Origin: Staphylococcus taiwanensis
GTDB taxonomy: Bacteria; Bacillota; Bacilli; Staphylococcales; Staphylococcaceae
Assembly (NCBI GenBank): GCA_020544305.1
Contig: CP058667.1
Coordinates: forward strand, 434,001 to 498,000
DNA: 64,000 nt
Reading direction: 5' to 3'
The notes beneath the pieces were generated by a model. That model worked only from the letters and a program-made list of their open reading frames with translations, made no database searches and was not told the DNA's origin. Positions 37,476-46,650 of this stretch are shown piece by piece. A program made the translations under genes and the position numbers. Every line of letters begins with the position of its first letter. Positions within the stretch are counted from its first letter, which is position 1.

Positions 37476-39140
37476 ATGGCTAAAGATAATTATTCTGCTG
37501 CAGATATGGTTATTGATACTTTAAAAAATAATAATGTGGACTATGTATTTGGTATTCCGGGCGCTAAAATTGACTATCTCTTCGACGCATTAGAAGATGA
37601 CGGTCCAGAATTAATCGTTACACGTCACGAACAAAACGCTGCTATGATGGCACAAGGTGTAGGTCGTATCACTGGTAATCCTGGTGTTGCTTTAGTAACA
37701 AGTGGTCCAGGTGTAAGTAATTTAACTACAGGCTTATTAACAGCTACATCAGAAGGCGACCCTGTATTGGCAATTGGTGGTCAAGTTAAACGTAATGATT
37801 TATTACGACAAACGCATCAAGCAGTAGATAACGTTTCATTATTGAAATCATCAACAAAATATAGCGCAGAAGTTCAAGACCCAGAATCATTATCAGAAGT
37901 TATGACAAATGCAATTCGTGTGGCAACTTCAGGTAAAAATGGTGCAAGCTTTATCAGTATTCCTCAAGATGTCATTTCAGCACAAGTTAAATCTAATGCA
38001 ATTGATTTATGTGAAAAACCACGTTTAGGTGTTCCTGCAATTGAAGACATCAACGAAGTCATTACAGCAATCAAAAAAGCAGATTTCCCTGTATTACTTG
38101 CGGGTATGAGAAGCTCAAGTGAAAAGGAAACTGAAGCGATTCGTCAATTAGTTGAAAAAACAAATTTACCAGTGGTTGAAACATTCCAAGGTGCTGGTGT
38201 ACTTAATCGCCAATTAGAAAATCATTTCTTTGGCCGTGTAGGTTTATTCCGAAACCAAGTCGGCGATGAATTATTAAGAAAAGCAGATTTAGTTGTTACA
38301 ATCGGTTATGATCCAATCGAATATGAAGCAAGTAACTGGAATAAAGAATTAGAAACTGAAATTATTGCAATCGATGAAGAACAAGCAGAAATTACTAATT
38401 TCTTCCGTCCTAAAAAAGAATTAGTAGGTAATATTGCTGGTACAATTGAGTTATTATCAAATAATGTGACTGAAACAATTATTGAACAAAGTCACTTAGA
38501 CGATTTAGAACAATTAAGAGCAGATATTATTGAAGCAACTGGTATTAAATATACACATGAAGATGGCATTATGCATCCGTTAGAAATCATTGAAACAATG
38601 CAACAAACTTTAACTGATGACACAACTGTAACAGTAGACGTCGGCAGTCATTACATTTGGATGGCACGTAAATTTAGAAGTTATAACCCAAGACACTTAC
38701 TATTCAGTAATGGTATGCAAACATTAGGTGTTGCTTTACCATGGGCAATCGCAGCAGCATTGGTTCGTCCTAATACACAAGTTGTATCAGTTGCAGGAGA
38801 CGGTGGTTTCTTATTCTCTGCACAAGACTTAGAAACTGCAGTTCGTAAAAAATTAAACATCATTCAATTGATTTGGAATGATGGTAAATATAATATGGTA
38901 GAATTCCAAGAAGAAATGAAATACAATCGTTCATCTGGTGTTGAATTTGGTCCAGTGGATTATGTTAAATATGCGGAAGCATTTGGTGCTAAAGGGTTAC
39001 GTGTTACTAGTCAAGCTGAATTAGAAGCTGCAATTAAAGAAGGATATGAAACTGAAGGACCAGTAGTCATTGATATTCCAGTCAATTATAAAGATAATAT
39101 CAAACTATCAACAAACGTTTTACCAGATTCTTTAAACTAA
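37476..39140 (+). CDS. alsS: Acetolactate synthase, catabolic
   Basis: A 554-residue thiamine-diphosphate enzyme that condenses two pyruvates to 2-acetolactate and CO2 for acetoin production. The catalytic Glu lies in [12 protein letters not shown] (near 50), and the ThDP-binding region is [17 protein letters not shown]...[12 protein letters not shown] (~440-480). The lack of a regulatory subunit gene and the presence of budA next door identify the catabolic type. ATG 37476 (MAKDNYSAA) is correctly spaced from AAGGA; ATG 37467 is too close. It forms an operon with budA and helps counter acid stress and carbon overflow. Confidence 0.95.
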   Translation: MAKDNYSAADMVIDTLKNNNVDYVFGIPGAKIDYLFDALEDDGPELIVTRHEQNAAMMAQGVGRITGNPGVALVTSGPGVSNLTTGLLTATSEGDPVLAIGGQVKRNDLLRQTHQAVDNVSLLKSSTKYSAEVQDPESLSEVMTNAIRVATSGKNGASFISIPQDVISAQVKSNAIDLCEKPRLGVPAIEDINEVITAIKKADFPVLLAGMRSSSEKETEAIRQLVEKTNLPVVETFQGAGVLNRQLENHFFGRVGLFRNQVGDELLRKADLVVTIGYDPIEYEASNWNKELETEIIAIDEEQAEITNFFRPKKELVGNIAGTIELLSNNVTETIIEQSHLDDLEQLRADIIEATGIKYTHEDGIMHPLEIIETMQQTLTDDTTVTVDVGSHYIWMARKFRSYNPRHLLFSNGMQTLGVALPWAIAAALVRPNTQVVSVAGDGGFLFSAQDLETAVRKKLNIIQLIWNDGKYNMVEFQEEMKYNRSSGVEFGPVDYVKYAEAFGAKGLRVTSQAELEAAIKEGYETEGPVVIDIPVNYKDNIKLSTNVLPDSLN

Positions 39141-39174
39141 TGTTTAAAAAATAATAATCAGGAGTGAATATTAA

Positions 39175-39879
39175 ATGAGTCATGTATTATATCAACATGG
39201 TACATTAGGTACATTAATGGCAGGTTTATTGGAAGGTACTGCTACAATCAATGAACTATTAGAACACGGAGATTCAGGACTAGCTACATTAACAGGTTCT
39301 AATGGTGAAGTTATCTTTTTAAATGGTGAAGCATTCCATGCTAATGAACATAAAGAATTTAAAAAGTTAAATGGTGATGAAATGACACCATATGCAACCA
39401 TCACACGTTTTGAAGCGGACAAATCTTATCAAACTGCAGATAAAGATTCTGAAAATGTGTTAAATGAAGTTAAAGAACATATGTTAAGTGATAACCTATT
39501 CTCTGCTGTAAAAATTAGTGGGACTTTCAAAAAAATGCATGTACGTATGATGCCTAAACAAGAGCCACCATACACGAGATTAATTGATTCAGCACGTAGA
39601 CAACCTGAGGAAACACGTGAAGATATTAAAGGTACAATTATTGGATTCTTTACGCCAGAATTATTCCATGGTATTGGATCAGCTGGTTTCCATATTCACT
39701 TTGCTAATGATAATCGCAACTTTGGTGGTCATGTACTAGATTTTGAAGTGGACGATGTCACTGTAGAAATACAGAATTTCGAAACATTTGAACAACATTT
39801 CCCGGTTAATAATAAAACATTTACTGAAACAGAAATTGATTATGCGGATGTAGATGCTGAAATCAGAGAAGCTGAGTAA
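39175..39879 (+). CDS. budA: Alpha-acetolactate decarboxylase
   Basis: A 234-residue zinc enzyme converting 2-acetolactate to acetoin, the second step after alsS, 34 bases downstream of it. The metal-binding motif HIHFANDNRNFGGH near residue 178 has the expected His residues. The N-terminus (LYQHGTLGTLMAGLLEGT) and TITRFEAD are typical. The length matches the family, and a terminator follows. Confidence 0.95.
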   Translation: MSHVLYQHGTLGTLMAGLLEGTATINELLEHGDSGLATLTGSNGEVIFLNGEAFHANEHKEFKKLNGDEMTPYATITRFEADKSYQTADKDSENVLNEVKEHMLSDNLFSAVKISGTFKKMHVRMMPKQEPPYTRLIDSARRQPEETREDIKGTIIGFFTPELFHGIGSAGFHIHFANDNRNFGGHVLDFEVDDVTVEIQNFETFEQHFPVNNKTFTETEIDYADVDAEIREAE

Positions 39880-39909
39880 ACTAAATTGTAGTATGAGTGG
39901 TTATATTGG

Positions 39910-39957
39910 ACTGAGACGATGAATTCGAAAAGAATTCTATCTCAGTCTTTTTTTGAA
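39910..39957 (+). terminator. Terminator after budA
   Basis: GACTGAGAC-GAT-GAATTC pairs with GAATTC-TAT-CTCAGTC, followed by a T-run. The GAATTC/CTGTCCC-like sequence relates it to the repeat ends at 29150-29298. Confidence 0.9.
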
Positions 39958-40041
39958 TTTAAAATCAATAAAATAATATTTTACGCAATATGAATTAGTG
40001 GTATAATAACTTAAAATTTTATATTTATGGAGGTATTCATA

Positions 40042-40986
40042 ATGCAATGTCCAAATTGTGGTCAGACCTATCAACATGGAGATTTATTTTGTGGGGAATG
40101 TGGCACGAAATTAAGTACAGCCACATCACACTCAACATCAGAATCATTAAACTTGGATAGTGTAGTAAATCATAGTCAACATAATAGTAGTAACCATTCT
40201 GAATCAGAGGCTATTTCTACATTTTCTTCAGAAGATAAGTTAGAAACGCATGTTACTCATAATGACACTCAGCAAAGTATGAATCAATCTGACTTTGACC
40301 GTGAAAAATATGCTAAAACGTATCCGTCATATGAACAACGTTATGCACAAGGTGAATTTAGCAATAAAGTGAAATCAATCTTTAATGAGAGTAAGCAATT
40401 CTTTAAACAAGCATTTCGTTCTCACGATGTTACGATTAGAGGTAATCATTCATTCAGTTATGCTTTGTTAGCATCATTAATCATAGTAGGCCTTTTAATT
40501 TTAGGAATGTTTATTCATTTATACATAGCAGATAATTTCGGCAATTATATTACAGGCATTGCTTCAATTATTTTAAGAGTTATTCTAGGCATTGCTTTTG
40601 CAACAGGTTTTTTATTCATCGTTACTTTTGGCGTAATTAGACTGACTGTAGTACAACCTATACGATTTAAGAAAGTATTTTCAGATTTTATTTTAGTTAA
40701 TACGATTTCAGTACTGGTATTATATATCGGTTTATTCGTTTTATTTTTGAAAATGTATATTCTTAGTGGCATCTTAGTAGTATTTTCAATTATTTTATTA
40801 TTTACATCATGTGTCTATTTAATTACTAAAAATAGCGTGAACCAAACATTACGTTTACCAAGTTTTTATAGTATTGTCATCTTTTTTGTGATTATTGGAT
40901 TTGCACTTCATTTAGGTGGTTCTACTTTAATCAATCAATTTGATGAATTAGATATTGTGCCTAGATTGTTTTGGAAGTGGTTCTAA
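40042..40986 (+). CDS. Zinc-ribbon membrane protein
   Basis: A 314-residue protein. An N-terminal zinc ribbon (CPNCGQTY...CGECGTKL, Cys at ~3, 6, 18, 21) is followed by a Ser/His/Gln-rich linker to about residue 125 and then about five membrane helices (~140-300). The function is unknown; the layout is found in staphylococcal YvbJ/TcaA-associated proteins. The ribosome site GGAGGT precedes ATG 40042. Its stop overlaps the start of the TcaA-like gene (TAATG), so the two are translationally coupled and probably act together in the envelope. Confidence 0.75.
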   Translation: MQCPNCGQTYQHGDLFCGECGTKLSTATSHSTSESLNLDSVVNHSQHNSSNHSESEAISTFSSEDKLETHVTHNDTQQSMNQSDFDREKYAKTYPSYEQRYAQGEFSNKVKSIFNESKQFFKQAFRSHDVTIRGNHSFSYALLASLIIVGLLILGMFIHLYIADNFGNYITGIASIILRVILGIAFATGFLFIVTFGVIRLTVVQPIRFKKVFSDFILVNTISVLVLYIGLFVLFLKMYILSGILVVFSIILLFTSCVYLITKNSVNQTLRLPSFYSIVIFFVIIGFALHLGGSTLINQFDELDIVPRLFWKWF

Positions 40987-42449
40987 TGAAATATTGTAAA
41001 CATTGTGGTAGTGTGATTGTTTCGAATCAAAAGGTTTGTACACAATGTGGAACGAAACTAGACATAGATACTCGTTTGGTTCCGCCTTTTCAAAAAGAAC
41101 CTAAAAAGTCAAAAAAGATTAGCATTATCTTGTCGCTCATCGTTGTGGCACTAATTATTTCAGTAATAGCCGCCTTCTTAGTATTAAAACATCAATTATC
41201 ACCTGAAAAGGATGCAGACCAAATCGTTCAAGCTATTAAACACAAGGATGCTAAGACCTTATCGCATTATTTAACGGCTAAGGATAAACATTTAACTGTT
41301 GAAGAATCAAAGGCATTTATAGATTTATTAAATCAAAATGAACAACTTGATAGCTATGCGGACAAGATAGGTAAGGCTATATTAGAAGCTAAAAAGGGAC
41401 ATTCAAATGGCGCCATTGTAACTACTGAACTAAAGACGCAACTCTTTAGTGCTGAAAAAAGGGGTAAAAAGTATTTGGTGTTTGATCATTACGTATATGA
41501 GGTTCCTCAATTAAATGTCGCAATGTATTCTGAAAATGAGGGGACATTGACTTATACACATAATAGTAAGGAACATAAAATTGAGTTGAAAAAGGATAGT
41601 GTCGTGGATTTAGGCAATTTCACTATGGGAAATTATGATATACCTGCAGTTAAAAAAGTAAATGGGGAAGCGCGTAAAGGAAAGCTCTATTTAAATATGA
41701 GTGGCGTACGTACAATAGTTAAAGAAAGCTTTGGAGAAAAGCGTGTAACCATTTCTAAAATAGAAAATAGTAGTAAATTTGATAGTGATGACATTCATAT
41801 TTATATTAATGATAAAAATCAAGGTGCGTATGATAGTTCAAAAACGTTTGGACCATTTAGTGCAAATGAAGATGTTAACATTTATGCGATTGGCAAATAT
41901 GACAAAGATAAGTCTTTTAAAACAAATATTGTAAACCTAAAGAACTTTAAAGGAAATGAGGTTTTAAATGGGCTTGTAGAAATGACTTTAACATTTAACG
42001 ACAAAGAAATTGAAGATTACATCAAGAATAAAGAGAAAGATAACGATGATAAAGAAGATAAGAGCAAGGATGATAATGAAAAATCTGACGACAATTCAGA
42101 ACAAAAAACGTCTAGTGATTCAGCGGATAATGACGAACAAGATTCAACAACGAAACATAAATCAGAACATCATTCTGATGAAGATGATGGCACTAAACAT
42201 TTTGATGATAATAAAGTAAATAAAGAAACATCAGAAAAAGTAATGTCTAAAATTAAAGAATATGAAAAAGAAAAAGGTTATAGCGATTTGAAAAAATATC
42301 ATGCGAAGGATGTAGAACGACTTAATACATTTACATTTAAAGTTAAATTGGTAGATGATAAAGGTAAACTGGTTTATGTTTATTACGTTTATGATACTGG
42401 TGATGTCTCAGAAGAAGATGCACATGGTTTTGCAGCACATAATTTTTAA
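40986..42449 (+). CDS. TcaA-like zinc-ribbon membrane protein
   Basis: A 487-residue protein following the layout of TcaA, which affects glycopeptide susceptibility in S. aureus: zinc ribbon (CKHCGSVI...CTQCGTKL), one membrane helix (~45-70), then a large extracellular part. The region up to ~350 follows TcaA closely (GNYDIPAVKK, SSKTFGPFSANEDVNIYA, LTFNDKEIEDYIKNKEK). The end differs: an Asp/Lys/Ser-rich linker (~350-410) leads to a separate ~80-residue domain (SEKVMSKIKEYEKEKGYSDL onward). It is therefore a paralogue rather than TcaA itself. It overlaps the preceding gene by one base. Confidence 0.78.
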   Translation: MKYCKHCGSVIVSNQKVCTQCGTKLDIDTRLVPPFQKEPKKSKKISIILSLIVVALIISVIAAFLVLKHQLSPEKDADQIVQAIKHKDAKTLSHYLTAKDKHLTVEESKAFIDLLNQNEQLDSYADKIGKAILEAKKGHSNGAIVTTELKTQLFSAEKRGKKYLVFDHYVYEVPQLNVAMYSENEGTLTYTHNSKEHKIELKKDSVVDLGNFTMGNYDIPAVKKVNGEARKGKLYLNMSGVRTIVKESFGEKRVTISKIENSSKFDSDDIHIYINDKNQGAYDSSKTFGPFSANEDVNIYAIGKYDKDKSFKTNIVNLKNFKGNEVLNGLVEMTLTFNDKEIEDYIKNKEKDNDDKEDKSKDDNEKSDDNSEQKTSSDSADNDEQDSTTKHKSEHHSDEDDGTKHFDDNKVNKETSEKVMSKIKEYEKEKGYSDLKKYHAKDVERLNTFTFKVKLVDDKGKLVYVYYVYDTGDVSEEDAHGFAAHNF

Positions 42450-42458
42450 ATAAATAGA

Positions 42459-42511
42459 GAGCGATAAGAAGCAACTTTATAATCAAACGTTGTCTTATCG
42501 CTCTTTTTAAT
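42459..42511. terminator. Terminator after the TcaA-like gene
   Basis: The arms GAGCGATAAGA and TCTTATCGCTC are followed by TTTTT. Confidence 0.88.
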
Positions 42512-42549
42512 TATATTAAATCGTGTCTTGTAATGGTTCAATAAAGGAG

Positions 42550-44238
42550 TTATTCAATTACTGGAATAATTAAGTGTGAATCAAAATCGCCACCTGTATA
42601 AACTAGGTGATTGCCTTTATTTACAGTATCTTCATGTTCATAACGTGTTTTCATATTAGGTAAAGGTGTACTATTGCCTTTTATAATTTCATTACCTTTA
42701 ACAACAACGACTAACGTTTCACCTTTTTTAAATAATGTACCAGATGGTAATAACTCTATTTCCACTGGCACGACTTCATTTGGAGTAACTTTTTGTTCAT
42801 GTGCATGTGTGTGCCATGGTTGTGCAATTGTAGATTTTGTTTCATCTAGTTCACGATGAGAAGCACGTAACCAACCTGTTGCGACTTGTCCTTTTTCAAT
42901 ATGGTTGAAATCTGGGAAATGTACTTCATTACCTTTACGGTCTAACTTTTTAATGCCCGCAAATATATCTAAATCATCAGCCTCTTCGGCAGCTATCCAT
43001 AATTTTAATTTCATATTACCAACGAGTTCTGTATCTTGATTGAAAGTATAAGTGTAGCGTAATTCATCTTCATTGCTTTCTGAGTTATAACTTGCTACTG
43101 TACCTGTTGATATAGATTGATTATTAAGTGACATATCTGAGTTATTTAAATATAGTGCTTGATAATTTGCGTTTGGAAGCGGGAACTGAGTCGCGCTTTT
43201 AAATTCACCACGATATAATTTGTCACGCACTTCATAAATGACATGTGGTGTTTCTAACCAATCGTTATCTTCTTCTTTTAGATAATAGTCGAAGAATTCT
43301 TTTTGACGTTCAAGATTTTCACGTGCATAATAACTTTCCCATTCTTTACGACCATGTATATATAGCCATTTATTTTCAGAGTTAGCTTGTTTAAATCCTT
43401 CGAAAGAACCTCTGTTGTGTAGTCCTTGAGTAGACCAACTTGCACAAGTTAATAGTGGTGTAGTGATATGAGCAAGTGGTGCTTGACGTTGTTTCCAGAA
43501 TTCATCAAATAATGGATGATCTTTTTGAGCTTGAATTAAATCTTCAATATTTGGATTATCTGTCCATCTCGCGAAGATACCTTTTATCCAGAAACGGAAA
43601 AATCCAGTATCTGGTATACCACCGTGAAAGGCTACTTCACGATACATATCATTTAAGCCTTCCCATGGAATCATCGCTTTAAGATGTGGTGGATTAAGTG
43701 AAGCGACCCACCATTGAGTGACAGCTAAATAAGACACGCCATTTGTACCTATATTACCATTACTCCAATTTTGTTGTGCTGCCCATTCAATGACCTCATA
43801 GTAATCTTCAGCTTCACGTTTTGACCATGGAGATAGTACACCGTTTGAACCTGCGCTGCCTCTTAATGCGACTTTGACTACGACATAATCATTTGGAACC
43901 CAGAAACCAGGGTCTGGAGATTCTTCTGGTGTAAAACTTGAAGTAGGAATTGCACCTAATGTAGGCCATGCAGCACCCATATTTGTAATTTTAGGTTTAT
44001 TATCTTTGCCATATGTGTCAGCAGACATGACAACTGGAAATTGGCCTTCTTTATCAGGTCTGAAAATATTAATATATAATTGTTCGCCATCTTTCATGTT
44101 TACTGATACATTTTTTTCCATAATCATTTCTTGGTTACCATATTGGATGCTATCTACTACGATATGATTTAAACCATCTTTGACTTCTTCAACATTTGTA
44201 ACTTCTAATTGTGGATTACCTAAATTATTTTGTACCAT
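42550..44238 (-). CDS. CocE/NonD-family alpha/beta hydrolase
   Basis: A 562-residue hydrolase of the CocE / X-Pro dipeptidyl-peptidase-like family. The N-terminal catalytic domain includes VVVKVALRGSAGSNG and the nucleophile segment GTNGVSYLAVTQWW. The C-terminal jelly-roll domain covers ~330-560 (TWLRASHRELD near the end). No signal peptide is seen, so it is cytosolic. The substrate is unknown (esters or acyl peptides). ATG 44238 is chosen because the ribosome site GAGAGG is adjacent to the other ATG (44247). A TetR gene diverges from it, with a palindrome between them. Confidence 0.85.
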   Translation of the reverse strand: MVQNNLGNPQLEVTNVEEVKDGLNHIVVDSIQYGNQEMIMEKNVSVNMKDGEQLYINIFRPDKEGQFPVVMSADTYGKDNKPKITNMGAAWPTLGAIPTSSFTPEESPDPGFWVPNDYVVVKVALRGSAGSNGVLSPWSKREAEDYYEVIEWAAQQNWSNGNIGTNGVSYLAVTQWWVASLNPPHLKAMIPWEGLNDMYREVAFHGGIPDTGFFRFWIKGIFARWTDNPNIEDLIQAQKDHPLFDEFWKQRQAPLAHITTPLLTCASWSTQGLHNRGSFEGFKQANSENKWLYIHGRKEWESYYARENLERQKEFFDYYLKEEDNDWLETPHVIYEVRDKLYRGEFKSATQFPLPNANYQALYLNNSDMSLNNQSISTGTVASYNSESNEDELRYTYTFNQDTELVGNMKLKLWIAAEEADDLDIFAGIKKLDRKGNEVHFPDFNHIEKGQVATGWLRASHRELDETKSTIAQPWHTHAHEQKVTPNEVVPVEIELLPSGTLFKKGETLVVVVKGNEIIKGNSTPLPNMKTRYEHEDTVNKGNHLVYTGGDFDSHLIIPVIE

Positions 44239-44307
44239 GTTAGTCATCCTCTCTTTTTTACATGTCTAATGAATACAACTTCATAGTAAAACCAAATGAC
44301 ATGGGAA

Positions 44308-44326
44308 ACAACGAGCAATGCGTTGT
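44308..44326. promoter_or_regulatory. Candidate TetR operator
   Basis: The arms ACAACG and CGTTGT flank AGCAATG midway between the divergent CocE-family and TetR genes. A second short palindrome, GGTCTAGACC, lies directly before the TetR start. Confidence 0.45.
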
Positions 44327-44396
44327 CAGTTGTACGAAAACCAACAAAATCGATATAATTGTATAAAAATAGATACTTAAAAGTGAGGTCTAGACC

Positions 44397-44990
44397 ATGA
44401 CTCAAGATCGTAGAATTAGAAAATCCCAACAGGCAATTAAAGATGCATTTATAAAATTACTACATGAACATCAGTTTGCTGATATCACTGTGCAACAAAT
44501 TGCAGATTTAGCGGATATCAATCGTGGCACATTTTATACGCATTATTTAGATAAATATGACTTATTAGAAAAAATGGAAGACGAACATGTAGATATTGTG
44601 CGTGAGTTTATTATAGATAGTAAAAATAGTAGTGGTGGAAAGTTCTCAACCGAAGATTTAAGACAAATAATGGAATTCCTTATCGCACATATTGAAGATA
44701 ATATAGAGTTTTATCGTCTAATGTTTAAAATTGGTAAAGAGTCCATGTTACATGAAAAGTTATATGGGGTATTAAATAATTATTTGAATAGTTTTGCCAA
44801 TATAGAAGGTGAAATTAGTGGTATTCCATTCTCATATTTTATGAGTTATGTATCAGGTGCAGGATTATCATTTTTAAGACATTGGGTAGAAGATGGTAAC
44901 CGTATCCCTAAAGAAGATTTAATCCAATATTTTTATGATATTGTTAATAACGGTCCAGCTACCATTATACAAAGAGAAATTAATAAATAA
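44397..44990 (+). CDS. TetR-family regulator
   Basis: A 197-residue repressor with a TetR helix-turn-helix (DITVQQIADLADINRGTFYTHYLDKYDLLEKM, ~27-60) and the C-terminal type seen in DhaS-like regulators. It is divergent from the CocE-family hydrolase gene, its likely target, across a 158-base intergenic region. The start ATG has a GTGAGG ribosome site 8 bases upstream. A terminator follows at 44997-45034. Confidence 0.85.
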   Translation: MTQDRRIRKSQQAIKDAFIKLLHEHQFADITVQQIADLADINRGTFYTHYLDKYDLLEKMEDEHVDIVREFIIDSKNSSGGKFSTEDLRQIMEFLIAHIEDNIEFYRLMFKIGKESMLHEKLYGVLNNYLNSFANIEGEISGIPFSYFMSYVSGAGLSFLRHWVEDGNRIPKEDLIQYFYDIVNNGPATIIQREINK

Positions 44991-44996
44991 TATATC

Positions 44997-45034
44997 GCTT
45001 CTAATTACTGATCATGGTGATTAGGAGCTTTTTC
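44997..45034 (+). terminator. Terminator after the TetR gene
   Basis: GCTTCTAATTAC pairs with GTGATTAGGAGC (including G-U pairs), followed by TTTTT. Confidence 0.8.
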
Positions 45035-45193
45035 ATTTTAGAAAAAGGATTATATACCGTTGAATTAAGCATATATTATTGAGTTTTATATAATGGCATA
45101 CGATGTATAATGAAACGCATAAAAATGAGGGAACCTATTATGTTGTTATGTATTTCTAACTCTATGAATCCAATTGGGAGAGAGGGGGAGAGC

Positions 45194-45295
45194 ATGATGA
45201 TAATAGATATAACGGTTCATCTCCCATTAACTGACATTCTATTAATCTTGGGTTATACATTTATTTTAATATTTAAAATTAAGCATAAAAAATAA
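45194..45295 (+). CDS. Candidate 33-residue hydrophobic peptide (type I toxin-like)
   Basis: A very short frame with an unusually strong ribosome site (GAGAGGGGGAGAG just before two ATG codons). It encodes a 33-residue peptide: a hydrophobic stretch (LPLTDILLILGYTFILIF) ending in the basic tail KIKHKK. This is the layout of staphylococcal type I toxins and holin-like peptides (Fst, PepA1, SprG). The transcript downstream is dense with hairpins up to a terminator at 45395-45435. No sequence identity to a named toxin is claimed, and an antisense RNA is not proven. The frame is open upstream to 45110, but those extra residues lack a ribosome site. Confidence 0.45.
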   Translation: MMIIDITVHLPLTDILLILGYTFILIFKIKHKK

Positions 45296-45435
45296 CGTTT
45301 TCTTAAACCACAATTAAGAAAACGTTAACCCAATAATAGAAATTGGAGATACATATTGGCTTAGCTATAAGTCAGTAATATGTCCTTTATTTTTACACCT
45401 AGTTCCAAATCTCAAACGGTCTAGGTGTTTTTTAT
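45293..45435 (+). other. Highly structured 3' region after the small peptide
   Basis: Successive stems are TAACGTTTTCTTAA/TTAAGAAAACGTTA (45293-45327, perfect 14-bp arms), CCAAT/ATTGG (about 45330-45346), a long stem with ACATATT/AATATGT arms (45351-45384), and the terminator ACACCTAG/CTAGGTGT with T-run (about 45397-45434). The spacing and density look like a structured RNA rather than ordinary intergenic DNA. Confidence 0.55.
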
Positions 45436-45488
45436 TACAATTATTGTAGCATAACACTTGATGTTAAGCAAACTAAATAGAATCTTTG

Positions 45489-45534
45489 TGTCGGCTATAT
45501 TTGACACATACAGAAATGTCGTTTATATTTGACA
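45489..45534 (+). promoter_or_regulatory. Promoter with twin 18-bp repeats before the DUF3278-like genes
   Basis: TGTCGGCTATATTTGACA (45489-45506) and TGTCGTTTATATTTGACA (45517-45534) share TGTCG-n2-TATATTTGACA and are 28 bp apart. The first supplies -35 TTGACA (45501-45506). After a 17-bp spacer the second supplies -10 TATATT (45524-45529). The repeats therefore double as promoter and likely operator. Confidence 0.65.
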
Positions 45535-45568
45535 TAAATCGTTATCAATGACATAGAGGTGATCAAAG

Positions 45569-46081
45569 ATGACAAAATTTAGAGATAAAATGATTAATCG
45601 AATCATCGGGACAACGACTGAACGTGATGAACGTGAGAAAGAACAAATATACACACAATTTACTTCAGCGTTCCTAATTACCTATTTTGGGTTATTAGTT
45701 TTGGCGATTGTGGGCGTAATCAATGACATGTTTGTACGACAAGTTACGATTCCTACTATTGGCATATTTCTTTTATTTTTTATTGCTAACGTTTCATTAT
45801 TAATCGGTATTCGTAAACATAACTTAGATAAGGATTATGTTTATTCACAAAAAGAGTATCAGATTTTATTGAGAAAGCATAAGATGAGTTGTATTTTTGC
45901 AGGTATTATGTTTGGTGTTATGACAACGATTTTTAATTTAATGGGACTGTATTTTTCTCATCAACCTATCGACATAGGCTTCTTAATATTAAATGTGAGT
46001 TTTTCAACAATCGTCTTTGGTGTTTTATCATATTTCTTCGGTAAAAGAAAAATTATTAAAGAATATGGCGAGGGGGATTAA
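45569..46081 (+). CDS. DUF3278-like membrane protein 1
   Basis: A 170-residue protein: an N-terminal cytosolic motif (TTTERDEREKEQ) followed by four membrane helices arranged as two pairs (~32-80 and ~107-160). The same layout and RDERE motif occur in the next gene, so the two are tandem paralogues. The resemblance to DUF3278 is by layout; the function is unknown. The ribosome site GAGGTGATC precedes the ATG. The gene is driven by the repeat-containing promoter at 45489-45534. No adjacent regulator gene is seen, although such proteins often sit next to a Cro-like regulator. Confidence 0.6.
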   Translation: MTKFRDKMINRIIGTTTERDEREKEQIYTQFTSAFLITYFGLLVLAIVGVINDMFVRQVTIPTIGIFLLFFIANVSLLIGIRKHNLDKDYVYSQKEYQILLRKHKMSCIFAGIMFGVMTTIFNLMGLYFSHQPIDIGFLILNVSFSTIVFGVLSYFFGKRKIIKEYGEGD

Positions 46082-46084
46082 GCA

Positions 46085-46588
46085 ATGAATAAATTTAGTA
46101 ATATATTATTTAATTGGTTCACTCAAAATCCAACAGGCCGTGATGAACGTGAACAAGGTGTACTTGAACACAAGTTAGCATTACTTTTTATCTTTACTTA
46201 TATAAGTATCATAGTGCTCGGAGCGATAAGTTTAATCGTGGATATAAAGAATGACACTATGAGTTTCGGAACAATTTGTTTGTTAGCCATGAGTGTTATT
46301 TTAACGTTTGTATCTCTATGGGTTAATAGAAGAAATCGTTTAGATGAATTAAAAGCAACCTCTGCTGAAGAGTATAAAAATTGGGTGAAGAAACTTGCTT
46401 TAAAATGTATATTTTCCGTCGTATATTTTATAGTAGTCATGTTCATTATGACAGGCGTTATCTTCCCCTACATTTTTAATGACGGATTTCACTTTAAAGC
46501 GCAATTAATTCAATGTGTTATCTCTGGCGTGCTATTCGGTGGTATCATGTTTGTTTATTATATGATTATGTTAAAAAAAGAATATTAA
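46085..46588 (+). CDS. DUF3278-like membrane protein 2
   Basis: A 167-residue paralogue of the preceding protein, 3 bases downstream and surely cotranscribed. The motif PTGRDEREQG near residue 17 is followed by four membrane helices (~32-80, ~103-160). Together they may form a two-component membrane complex, but no role can be assigned. A hairpin at 46598-46644 follows. Confidence 0.6.
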   Translation: MNKFSNILFNWFTQNPTGRDEREQGVLEHKLALLFIFTYISIIVLGAISLIVDIKNDTMSFGTICLLAMSVILTFVSLWVNRRNRLDELKATSAEEYKNWVKKLALKCIFSVVYFIVVMFIMTGVIFPYIFNDGFHFKAQLIQCVISGVLFGGIMFVYYMIMLKKEY

Positions 46589-46597
46589 CTATTATTC

Positions 46598-46644
46598 GAC
46601 TCCTTAATTATTATATAATTAATTTATATAATACCTAAGGAGTC
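46598..46644 (+). promoter_or_regulatory. Hairpin that hides the queH ribosome site
   Basis: GACTCCTTA (46598-46606) and TAAGGAGTC (46636-46644) are perfect 9-bp arms. The second contains the queH Shine-Dalgarno AAGGAG, 8 bases before the ATG. It may also serve as the terminator of the preceding operon, since TTTTT follows. Confidence 0.55.
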
Positions 46645-46650
46645 ATTTTT

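Noticed and set aside
40986..42449. Calling the gene tcaA
   Set aside because: The C-terminal third differs from TcaA as I know it and the upstream partner is different, so it is treated as a paralogue.
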